DNA from: Monoraphidium neglectum
Lineage: Eukaryota; Chlorophyta; Chlorophyceae; Sphaeropleales; Selenastraceae
Assembly: GCF_000611645.1 (NCBI RefSeq)
Contig: NW_014012456.1
Location: 5,455-16,316, forward strand
Reading direction: 5' to 3'
DNA length: 10,862 bases
Below are positions 1 through 8,763 of the stretch, in pieces. Below the pieces are notes generated by a model. The model was not told the DNA's origin and ran no database searches. It saw only the letters and a list, made by a program, of their open reading frames with translations. Numbering within the stretch: position 1 is the stretch's first letter; each line of letters begins with the position of its first letter. Both the position numbers and the translations under genes were made by a program.

Positions 1-2
1 AG

Positions 3-677
3 GCCGCCGTGGAGCATTCCATAGACCTTGGACTGGATGACCCCGCATTCCTCATGGCCAGTGCCCTGCTCGCCCTTGGCCTGCTGCACGAGAGCCGCGG
101 CCAGATACCTGCCGCGCGCGCCGCACTCGCCGCCGCCCTCCGGGTGTTCCCGGCCTTCATCGCCGCCCGCGCCGCCGCGGCACGTCTGATGGTGGCCGAT
201 GCGGCGTCAGACGCTGAGCTGTCAGAGGCGGAGGCGGCGCTGCTGCAGGCTGTGGAAGTCGCAGAGGCGCTCGCGGCGGCGGAGGGCGGGCTGGTCGCTG
301 CCAGCAACAAGGCGTGCGCGCGCGAGGTCGAGGCCGGCGTGGGGGCGCGAGGGGCGCTGGCGATGCTGCTGTGCCAGGCGGGGCGGGGCGCAGAGGCAAA
401 GACTCACCTGAAGGAGCTTGGTTTCTCTTGGCGGCTTGGCAGCCCAGTGCTGTGTTATCCAATAAGCGGCGGCGGCAGCAGCAGCCCAGCAGGCCGCGGA
501 GAGGCCGCAGGCGGCCGCGGGGAAGCTTGCGGGCAGCTGCCGCTCGCGGTGCTGGACGGCGCGCTCCCGTCCCCGCTGCTGCGGCAGCTGCAGCGCGCGT
601 TTGCGCCCGCGGCGCCGTTTTGGTCGGAGCATGGGTATGGCCCAAGGCAGGGCTACTTCAGCTATATGTTCCCACTG
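3..677 (+). other. Gene 1 exon (first in window): TPR-like region and start of oxygenase
   Basis: It is open from the left edge and encodes 225 residues. The helical TPR-like part is followed by an Ala/Glu-rich linker, a Gly/Ser-rich stretch (about 466-520) and the conserved oxygenase N-terminus. The donor is CACTG|GTGGGT at 678; reading on gives VGA and a TAG at 687-689, so splicing is needed. The intron at 678-960 (283 bp) is phase 0 and less GC-rich than the exon. Confidence 0.75.
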
Positions 678-2329
678 GTGGGTGCTTAGTCAGGGCAGTT
701 GGTGGGCACAGGGTGCGTTTTCAGGGGGGGGGAAGGGTCACAACAGGCAACACAACCTGGTCGTGCAGATGTGAGCGATCCTGCTGGGCTGGACACCGCG
801 TGAGCGATCGTGCCTGCTCTCCTTTTGCAAAGCATGCATGCGCTCTTACCAATCACACGTTGTGCAAGGCACCGCATCGCACACATGGCGCAACGAGACC
901 GATGGGTCGAAGCCTGGTGGTCGTGCGAGTGCGTGTGTGCCGCGTACTCTCCCACCGCAGGCGGGTGACCAGGCCGCCGACTCCAGTCTCGGCCAGCTGG
1001 CGCGGCACCTGCGCTCGCTGGCGCTGCCGCACTTCCCGGCGGTGGCAGAGGCGCGCTACGCAGAGTGGTGGGCGCACTGCCGACGCCACAACTCGGGTGC
1101 GTGCGTGCTCGGGTCTGCTGGGGTAGCCACACTCGCGCTCGGGCGCATGGTTCCGAAGCTTGCGGCTCTTCGGGGCCTCTGCCATTTGCTCTCAGCCTGC
1201 ACACAAGCTCCAAAGCGCGAGCTTCCTGTTGGCAGGACGAAGCAATGTCAACGACCAATATCTGCAACTGCAACAGCTAGCATTCTGCCCTCCGTGTTGC
1301 AATCCTTGCTGCTTCTTTGCTGCCTGGCAGTTGTAGCCAACGCCTGCCACCCTGCTCCACCTTCTCCTTTCTACTGCACAGGCCACCAGCTGCACTTCGA
1401 CTCTGATGACGAGGGGGTCGGCGGCATACGCAACCCCATCATATCGACCGTCTGCTATCTGTCCTCATCACGCTCGACCGACAGCGGCGGCAGCAGCGGC
1501 AGCCGCGGCAGCCGCACCGGCACGACAGACGGCGACGGTAGCAGCAGTGAAGGTGGTGCCTTTGTGGGCGGCCCAACGCTGGTGACCGACCAGCTGCTGG
1601 GCGGCCCGCTCGCCACGAGGGGGTGGCTGGCCACGCCTGCCGTGAACAGGGTGACTTTCTTCGACGGCGGCGTCCTGCACGGTGGGTCCGCGCTGCTGAC
1701 GAGGGTGGGCTCCAGGGCGCCATGCTCGGTGGCTCGAGGACTGGTCAGCGGCATTGTAGACAAGGGGATGAGGCGGGCTGCCCAGCAGCTCCATACTGCT
1801 GGCGTATTATGCATGTGGTGCGTACGGCGAGTTGAGGATGCAAGCTTCGACCCGCCGGCGGTTCCACCTTTGTCGATCAGGCGTCGTCCCGGGCCGCGGC
1901 GCGAGCTCCGACCCGTTCGCGCGGCGCTGCACACTGATGGTGGCGTTTTGGCGGGAGCTGCGCACCCGCTTGCCCGCGGACGGCCAGCTCGGGGCCGCCA
2001 TGCCCATGCCGGCGCCACGGCTGCGTGAGCCGTGCGCCGCCACAAGCAAAGGGGGGAAGCGGCCGCGCGAGGACCCGCAGCAGCGTGCGGAGCCGCCGGC
2101 AGCAGCGGCAGCGGATGCTGCGGCAGGCGACGAGGCAGCAGAGGCCCAGAAGGCGGGTGAGGCGGCCTGGATCAGCATGCTGGAGCCCTTGCCTGGGGAG
2201 GGGGCGTGGCTGGCGCAGGTGGCGCCGACGCCCGTGACGCCGACGCCTGTGGCGGCCGTGTGGGAGCCGGTGGACCCGGGGCGGGCCGGCAGGGCGCCTT
2301 CTTATTCGGCCTGCTTCCAGGGGTTCTGA
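3..2329 (+). CDS. TPR-like / 2-oxoglutarate-Fe(II) dioxygenase, 5'-partial, 4 exons
   Basis: Proposed CDS is join(<3..677, 961..1096, 1382..1681, 1881..2329): 1560 nt, 519 residues plus TGA, intron phases 0, 1, 1. Residues ~13-62 form an Ala/Leu-rich antiparallel helical pair typical of TPR repeats. The oxygenase part starts near LPLAVLDGALPSPLL, continues through WSEHGYGPRQGYFSYMFPL, and has the HxD motif in HQLHFDSDDEG (H275, D277), a GGPTLVTDQ strand, the distal His in FFDGGVLHG (H370), and R385/R386 before CTLMVAFW as the likely 2-oxoglutarate-binding Arg. These are the iron- and cosubstrate-binding positions of the double-stranded beta-helix fold, so an active hydroxylase-type enzyme is expected. 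The substrate is unknown. A Ser/Gly-rich insert (298-331) splits the core. The tail is Ala/Pro-rich and ends CFQGF, which I recall from algal homologues but did not check. The start codon lies upstream of the window; the GTG at 9 is an internal Val codon. Confidence 0.85.
961..1096 (+). other. Gene 1 exon: helix before the metal site
   Basis: It encodes AGDQAADSSLGQLARHLRSL and continues to FPAVAEARYAEWWAHCRRHNS. The acceptor is ACCGCAG at 954-960 and the donor is TCGG|GTGCGT at 1097, phase 1. A second in-frame acceptor, GACCAG ending at 972, would remove four residues (AGDQ). The next intron is 1097-1381 (285 bp). Confidence 0.75.
1382..1681 (+). other. Gene 1 exon: catalytic core with HxD and distal His
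   Basis: The acceptor is CTGCACAG at 1374-1381. The split codon G|GC restores Gly just before HQLHFDSDDEG. It holds H275 (1393-1395), D277 (1399-1401) and H370 (1678-1680), so all three predicted iron ligands sit in one exon. The donor is CACG|GTGGGT at 1682, phase 1. The intron at 1682-1880 is 199 bp, so retaining it would shift the frame. Confidence 0.85.
1881..2329 (+). other. Gene 1 terminal exon: 2-oxoglutarate-binding Arg and disordered tail
   Basis: The acceptor is GATCAG ending at 1880. It completes VLHG|VVPGRG and continues to ARRCTLMVAFWREL, closing the oxygenase fold. The tail has a basic KRPRED patch, Ala/Glu-rich sequence, a conserved-looking WISMLEPLPGEG stretch and a TPVTPTPV repeat, and it ends at CFQGF and TGA (2327-2329). 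Confidence 0.85.
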
Positions 2330-2544
2330 CGTGGCAGGACTGCGTGTCAGTGCATCCCGCACCCATCCCCCCCGCCCTGCCTCACCTTAACCCATCGACA
2401 AAAGCCAACATCCTCTGTTGCATTGTGTTGCTGTTTGAACGGTCTGCGGCTGAGATATTAAGGACCGTGCATCCATTTCTTGGGTGCATCGGTGAGGTGG
2501 GCGTGAGTGCAGATGCCCAAGGGCACAGCGGGTTGCACCCGTGA

Positions 2545-2549
2545 TTACA
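2545..2549 (-). promoter_or_regulatory. Possible TGTAA poly(A) signal of gene 2
   Basis: The plus strand reads TTACA, so the minus strand reads TGTAA, the usual poly(A) signal of chlorophycean nuclear genes. It lies about 340 bp past the gene 2 stop, a plausible 3' UTR length. A five-base match can occur by chance. Confidence 0.4.
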
Positions 2550-2575
2550 ACAGCGAAGCCCAGCGGCGCCCTTTG

Positions 2576-2614
2576 CTCCTCCTTCACAATGTGGACACAT
2601 TGTGCTAGGAGGAG
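2576..2614. repeat. 39-bp imperfect palindrome
   Basis: Arms CACAATGTG (2585-2593) and CACATTGTG (2596-2604) pair perfectly around a GA centre. Outside them CTCCTCCT plus T (2576-2583 region) pairs with AGGAGGAG (2607-2614) across a small 1/2-nt bulge (T2584 against C2605, T2606). In total 17 base pairs can form. It sits between the convergent stop codons. Confidence 0.8.
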
Positions 2615-2890
2615 GTTAAACCAACGGCAAGCTGTGAAGCATGTGATGCCGCCAAAATTGCAGGCAGCTAGCGTCAGTGCCTCAAAGGCACGTGGAGTAT
2701 GCTGTGAACAACCAAATATGACAAATTGGCAAGTTTGCCACGCTGTACTTTTCTGTCACCGTTCCAGCACAAGAACGTGTCAGACCAGCAGTCCGTCAGT
2801 CTTGCAGCAACTATGAAGGTCGGTCAAAGTCAGTCAAACGGGCCGCGGGCAGCCCATGCATGAGTAACACAACAATGGGCTGCGCGCCCC

Positions 2891-3968
2891 CTACGTGCCT
2901 CCGCCACCGCCATCCAGCAAGCGCCTGAATTCCCGCAGCTCAGTCAGCAGCGCTGCCCGCTGCTCTCGCCGCCGGCCGTCGCCGCCCCCACCCCCGGCGC
3001 CGCCCCGCTCCGCCACGCCGCTGCCAGCGCCGCCAGCAGGTTGCAGTGCGGTAGATCGAGGGCACGGAGCAGCTGCGGGCCCTGCTGATGGTCTGTGGCC
3101 CTCGCCGCTCCCACTGCTGCTGCATTGCTGCACGGCACCCGCAGCCGGCCGGCCGCCTGGGCGGGCCAGCTCCGCGGCAGGGGCGGCGCTATGGACTGCG
3201 TGGATGGCCCTGAGATCACGCCTTGCCGCGCCCGGGCCCATGCGGCCATCCACGCGCGGTTCCCTTGAAGGCGCCGCGGACAGCGCCGCCAATGCTGGCT
3301 GCGACCGTGCCTCAGAGCTCTGCATCGCCGAGCTAGGCCCGTTGGCGGCGCCACACGCGCCCCGCACGTCGCCTGCGCCGGCAGCTGATTGCCCGATCCC
3401 GTGTGGCTGGCACGCTGCAAGCCGCTCCTGCAGCAGCTGCAGCCCGCGCGCCAGCCGCCGGCAGTGCCGGTCCACGCGCCGCGCGTCGGCCGCGGCCCCG
3501 ACGGCGCCGGCGCTGCTGCCGCCGCCGCTGCCGTCGCTGCTGCTGCCGGCGCGCGGCGCGCCGGAGTCCGTCGGTCCCGGCGGCTGCAGGGAGTCGCAGG
3601 TTTTGTGCAGCCGCGAGAGCAGCAGCTCGATTTCCTCCCAGTGCCGCACCACCGCCTGAGCTAGGCCGCGCGGCAAGGTCCCGGCGCTGCCACAGCCGCC
3701 TGCGCAAGCGGGGTCATCGCCGCCGCCCGGGGCCGCCGCAGCCGCAGCCGCGTGCAGCGCCCCGAGCAGCGAAAGCGCGCGTACGCGCACGGCGCGGCCG
3801 CCGGCGCGGAAGTCGCCCGTCAGCTTTTCGGCGGCCGCCACCAGAGCCGCGTGGCGCGTTGCGATGGCGCGCACCTCCGACTGCAGCTGCTGCGCGGCTG
3901 TCGCGAGCGCGCCAGCGGCGACGGCGAGGTCTGTGGGTGAGAGGCGCTGGCCGCCTGACGCCATCGCT

Positions 3969-4019
<51 letters not shown>

Positions 4020-4432
4020 AGCTGTGAGCCGGAGCTCTCCGTTTGCGCACCACTGCTGACCGTAGACGGCGCTGTCGCCGCGGCCGTGGCGGCTGCTGCC
4101 TGCGCCGCCTCAACCGCCGCCGCACGCTCTGCCTCCCGCCGTCCCCGCAGCTCCAGCACCTCTGCCCCCAAAGCCGCCACCTCAGCCCGCAGCCGGCGCC
4201 CATCGGCCTCGAGGGCCCGCGCCTCGGCCCGCAGCTGCTCCACAGTTTCCTTGCGGGCCTCAAGCTCAGCCTGCAGCTCCGCCCGCTCCCGCCGCACCAC
4301 CTCGGCCGCGCGCCGCGCCGCCCCATGCTCGTCCTCCTCGCGCTGACGGCTGGCCTGCAACTGCTGCAGGAGGAGCTGCTCCCCGCGGCACGCGGCCTGC
4401 AGGCGCGCCAGCTCGCCCTCTGCCTTGGCGGC
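2891..4432 (-). other. Gene 2 exon 10 (terminal)
   Basis: It encodes 513 residues plus TAG. It starts AAKAEGELARLQAACRGEQ after CTCCGCAG. Coiled coil runs to about residue 1450, then come AQTE (1467-1470), Q16, a helical segment (DLAVAAGALATAAQQLQ to HWEEIELLLSRLHKTCDSL), about 200 Gly/Ser/Ala/Pro-rich disordered residues and a closing helix. Confidence 0.85.
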
Positions 4433-6379
4433 CTGCGGAGCGTCAAGAATAAGGGGCCGGTAGGCCAGGTCTGATGCAGGCGTCTTGCTGCAAGTGCCGT
4501 GTGCCTGGCTGCAATGGCTGCGAAATGCTACATCAACCTCTCCCTTGTGCAGGCACAACCCCAAAGCCAAGTATAGAACGAAGCTGCTGCACTGGCACCG
4601 CCCAGCATCCATCGTGTGCTGATACCGACAAAAATCACCCACCTCTTCAGACTGCTCCTGCATGCGCAGCATGATGGCATGCTGCAGCTCAGTCTGCCGC
4701 TGCAGCTCCGCCCACGCGCGCACCGGCCCCGCCGCGCGCGCGCTGTCATCAGCCTCGCCGCCGCCGCCAACGCCCGCGTGCTGGTCGCGCCTCATGGCGC
4801 GGATGGCGTCCTCTTGCTGTTGCACCTGCACCTCCAGATGCGCGTACGCTTCCTGCAGAAGCTTCCAGGCGCCTGCCGCGTCACCGGCCGGCCCCGCTGC
4901 GGCTTCGGCCAACGCCACCATCGCGCCGGTGCTGCGGCTCTGCTGCTTTTCGGCAAGGGCGCCCTCTGCCCCTCTGCCTCCGCCGCTGCTGCTGCTAACA
5001 TTGGCGTCTCGAACAACGTCCAGAGGTGTGGGTGGAGCGCCCAGCTGCAGGTCTGTTTGTGTTTGCGTCTGGATGTGCCGGCGCTCCTGGTATGCCTGCA
5101 GCTGCAGCCGCAGCTGCCCCGCCTCCTTCGCTTGCAGCCGCCAGCTCGCCGCCGCCGCCTCGGCCTCTGCAGCCCTAGCCATTGCGGCCTGCAACTCACT
5201 CCTTGCGGCCTGGGCCGTCACGAGGCTGGCGCGCACCCGCTCCTCAGACTGGCCCAACTCCGCTTTAACCTTGGCCAGCTGCAAATCCGCATCTGCCAGC
5301 TGCCTCTCAAGCTGCCGCCGCCGCGCCTCGGCCGCGTCCAGCCCCGCCGCTGCGCGGCTGGGCTCCCCTGACAACCACAGCCTCAGGCGCCCAACCAGCT
5401 CCTGGTCTGCGCCTTCCCTGCACGCACAGCCCGGGCTGGCCGCCACCCCGTCAGCTCCCGCCTCCCGCTCGCCCGCGCCGACGCGCTCGGCCGCGCGGCC
5501 GAGCGCGTCGGCCACGTCCCCGCGCAGGGCGTCGAGCGCCGCGGCCGCCGCCGCGGCCCTATCCTCGGACTCGTCCAGCTCCTCTTGGACCGCCATCAGC
5601 TCCGAGGTCGACTCTGCAATTTGCTGGAGGAGCGCCTCCGCAGCCGCCTCGTGTGCGCCCAGCGCGGCGGCGGCCTCCTGCAGCACGCCCTGCAGCGCGG
5701 CGGCAAGGTGGAGAGCGTCCAGCAGCTGCACGTGCTGCTGCTGCTGCTGCTCCTGCGGCTCCTCCTCCTGCTCCTCCTGCTGCTCCTCCTGCTGCTCCTG
5801 CTGCTGCTGCTGCTCCTGCTGCTCCTGCTGCGGCTGCTGCTGCTGCTGGCCACCATGCGCTGCCCAGGGCTCCTGGTCTTGGCACCGCTGAGGTGCCACA
5901 TCCGCACCGCCCCCGCCGGCGCCGCCGTCCCCGGCAGGCAAAGCGCCCGCCACCGTGGCAACTGCCCGCAGCTTTGCCACCTCGACGCGCAGCTGCGCGG
6001 AAGCCGCCTGCTGCTGCTGCAGCAGCTGCTCGAGCTGTGCAGACTCCTGCTCCGCCCACTGCAGTTGCTGCGCGGAGCGAGCGGCCGTGGACTGCGCAGC
6101 CTGCAGTTCACGCTGCAGGTAAACAGTGCGCGCCTCCAGATCGTCTGCGCGCCGCCGCAGCGCCTCGACCTCACCGCTCAATGCCGAAGATGCTGCCGCA
6201 GTTGGCAGTGGCTCCTGTGTCGCGATCGTGGCCACGGGGCTGCCCTTGTGAGCGTGCCCACCACCGAAGCCGCCTTGCTGTTCCCAGAGGCCGGCAGACC
6301 CCTGGCTGCTTGGAGGGGCCCCGGCTGCAGCCTCAGCCTGCTGCTCCTCCTGCTGCGGCTGCTGCTGCTGCTGCTGCTG

Positions 6380-6433
<54 letters not shown>

Positions 6434-6443
6434 CTGCTGCTGC

Positions 6444-6495
<52 letters not shown>

Positions 6496-8724
6496 GCACC
6501 GGCGCACGACGACCCTCATCCCGCCCCGCCGCCAGCGCCGCCGCCGCACGTGCCTCTGCGAGCTGCCGCCTCGCGGCCGCAAGCGCCTGCTGCGCGCCGG
6601 CCACCTTGCGCTGCAGCCGCTGCTTCTGCGCCTCAAGGCCCTGCACCTCGCGGCGCCGCGCGTCTGCCTCCCATCGCTCCTGCTGCAGCTGCTGCGCCTG
6701 CCGTGTATCAGCCAGCTCCTGCCCCTGCCCGCCAGGCCGCTCCCCAACGCTCGCCCCGCCGCCGGCGGCCGCCGCAGCCGCCGCCGCCTCGGCCGCAGCC
6801 GCCCGCTCCAGCGCCGCGGCCGCCGCGAGGCGCTGCTCGGACAGGGCGGACTCCGCGTGCTGCAGAGCGCCCACCAGCGCCTCCCTCTCGTCAGCCTCAG
6901 CCTGCAGCTGTTCCTGGAGCTCGGCCACCCACTCCTGCAGCCCCGCCGACGCCCGGCCCTCGTCCGATAACTGCCGCGCCGCGGCCGCGTCGGCGCTTGC
7001 AGCCGCCGCGGCCGAGGCCGAGGCAGCCGCCTGCTGGCGCAGCCGCGCGGCCTTCGCCCGTTCGCCTTCCAGCTGCTGGCGCAGGGCGGCCAGCTGCTCG
7101 GCGACCTCCGTGTTGACCGCCTCCATCCGCTGGTCCGCCTCCGCTTTTGCCGCGCGCAGCAGCAGCTCGCGCTCACCTGCGGCCCGCAGCTCAGCCTCGC
7201 ACTCCTCCACGCGCCTGGAGAGCTGCTGCAGCAGGCGCCGCTGCTCCTCCTCTTGCGCCTGTTGCTGGCTGTCCCGCTGCTGCTGCAGCTCCTGCAGGCG
7301 CCGCCGCGCCGATGCCGCCTGCTCCTGGGCGGCCGCCAGCCGCTGCTCCTGCTCCTGCAGCCGCAGCTGCTGCGCGGCTGCCTGCTCCTGCGCGGCGGCC
7401 AGCTGCTGCTCCTTGGCGCGCAGGCGGTCGCGCAGGCGGTCGCCTTTGGACGTGGCCTGGCGCAGCTGCTGAGCGGCGGCGTCGGCGCGATTGCGAGCCG
7501 CCTCGCCGTCAGCCTGGAGTGACTGGGGCATCAGAGGGGCACGGGTTTGCACGGTAGTGGTTATGTGGTGCGATAATCTGCGGCAGTTGTGCTGCAGAAT
7601 ATTCATGCGCTACAGCCGTCAATTATTGTGAGGGGCTTTCCTTGTCAGTATTTGTGCTGCACTACACTAAAATTGCCCCGCGCACCTGGACCCGGGCGCT
7701 GAGGTCCTGGCATCGCTCCTCGGCCAGCTGCCGCCGCGCCTCCGCCGCCACCAGCCGCACCTGCAGCGCCGCCTCGGCCGCCGCGGCCGCCACCGCGCCG
7801 CCCCCGCCGCCGCCGCCATCCATCCCGAGCTGCCGCTGCTGCTCTGCCGCTGCCGCTGCTGGCACCATCGCGCCTTGCGTCACGTGGTGGTCGTGGATCG
7901 GCAGCCCTGACGAGCCGCTCAGGCCGAGCACGGCCGCGGCGGCGTGCGGGTGCTGCTGGCGCAGCGACAGGAGCTGCGACTGCAGCTGCTGAAGCTGGTG
8001 GTCTGCGCGGCCCGCGGTGCGTGTCAGCAGGTCGAGCTCGCGCTCAGCCGCCTGGCATAGGAGGTGGGTACGCGGGTTGGGAGGTGTCAGAAATGCGAAA
8101 TTTATCAAGTAGATTGATTGACCGTGTGGATGCTGCGTCCCTTCGCCTGAATGTTGAGCAACCCCCAGAAATCGGCGCTGCTGCGTTGTGACTGTCGACG
8201 CGCCGTGCGTTTGTGCAGCTGCAGCACGCGCTGCGGATGCTGCTTTACCCAAAGCAACTGCCCCCGCGCGCCTGCAGTTGGACCTTGAGCTCCTCCAGGC
8301 GCGACTCCTCAACTTCCGCCGCGCGCCGCGCCGCGCCCTCGCGCACCTGTGTGAGGCAACAGCGACCAGGGCGCGTGAGCATGCCATTTGCACCGATTGG
8401 GGCGCCCGAGCACGCCTTGAGCTCTGGTCTGGGCGCGTTAGCACGCCCGGCGCTCATCCTCTTTACCAGCAGCCTGGAAATATGTCCCCGGCCGCCGCAA
8501 CGCGCAGGCTCATGCAGCTGGCACGTGATACCATGGCCCAGCACCGGTGGGCTTCGTCACGTTTGATCAGGGGTAGCGGGCATGCTGCGGCCACACCTGG
8601 AGGTCCTGCAGCGCAGCGCGCAGCTGCTCCAGCGCGGCCCCCTCCCTGGCGGCCGCCTCGCCTGTCTCTGCGAGCTTCAGCTCAGCTGCCTGCAGCTCCT
8701 GGGGAGGGTCGGAAGTGTGTGTGC

Positions 8725-8763
<39 letters not shown>

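Larger units (their letters stand above)
2330..2890. other. Convergent 3' intergenic region
   Basis: These 561 bp separate the stop codons of two genes that point at each other. The composition is clearly more AT-rich than the flanking exons and I see no coding frame with gene-like content. It should hold both 3' UTRs. It contains a 39-bp palindrome (2576-2614), two smaller inverted repeats (2677-2691, 2727-2740) and a minus-strand TGTAA. I found no plus-strand TGTAA for gene 1. Confidence 0.7.
4643..7513 (-). other. Gene 2 exon 9: 957-residue coiled-coil exon
   Basis: This uninterrupted 2,871-nt exon is unusually long next to exons of 63-366 nt upstream. It starts ADGEAARNRADAAAQQLRQ after ACTCCAG and ends MRMQEQSEE at donor GAAGAG|GTGGGT (4642). 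The content is heptad coiled coil, a Gln tract (plus-strand 6337-6493), a Gln/Glu tract (about 5735-5855), poly-Ala runs near 6760-6830 and the IQTQTQTD linker (5051-5074). Confidence 0.85.

Noticed and set aside
157..645. Minus-strand Arg/Ala/Pro-rich frames within gene 1
   Set aside because: They are compositional shadows of GC-rich coding sequence on the other strand.
9..689. GTG at 9 as a start and TAG at 687 as a stop of a short standalone gene
   Set aside because: The frame is open to the left edge, and the TAG lies just past a GTGGGT donor. The next exons complete a recognisable oxygenase.
838..2028. A continuous plus-strand frame of 396 residues
   Set aside because: It merges two real exons with intron sequence. 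Using the splice sites at 1097/1381 and 1682/1880 gives the conserved motifs without the intron-derived peptides.
2041..2090. KRPRED as a nuclear localisation signal
   Set aside because: The patch is short and lies in a disordered, compositionally biased tail. It is too weak to call.
3971..6493. CRISPR-like or transposon terminal repeats from the CTG arrays
   Set aside because: The units are three bases long, in frame and without spacers. They are trinucleotide coding repeats.
4662..7116. Long plus-strand frames at 4662-5891, 5585-6970 and 5653-7116 rich in Leu, Ala, Ser or Cys
   Set aside because: They are antisense images of the CAG/GAG/GCG-rich coiled-coil exon. CTG repeats stay open in every frame and GC-rich codons rarely make stops. 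They have no conserved motif, and the minus-strand frame has clear heptads and splice continuity.
7514..7606. ATG at 7606 as the start of a single-exon 1,571-residue protein
   Set aside because: The first ~30 residues are not coiled coil, and a good phase-0 acceptor (ACTCCAG) at 7514 joins in frame to further coiled-coil exons upstream. The ATG lies in the intron.
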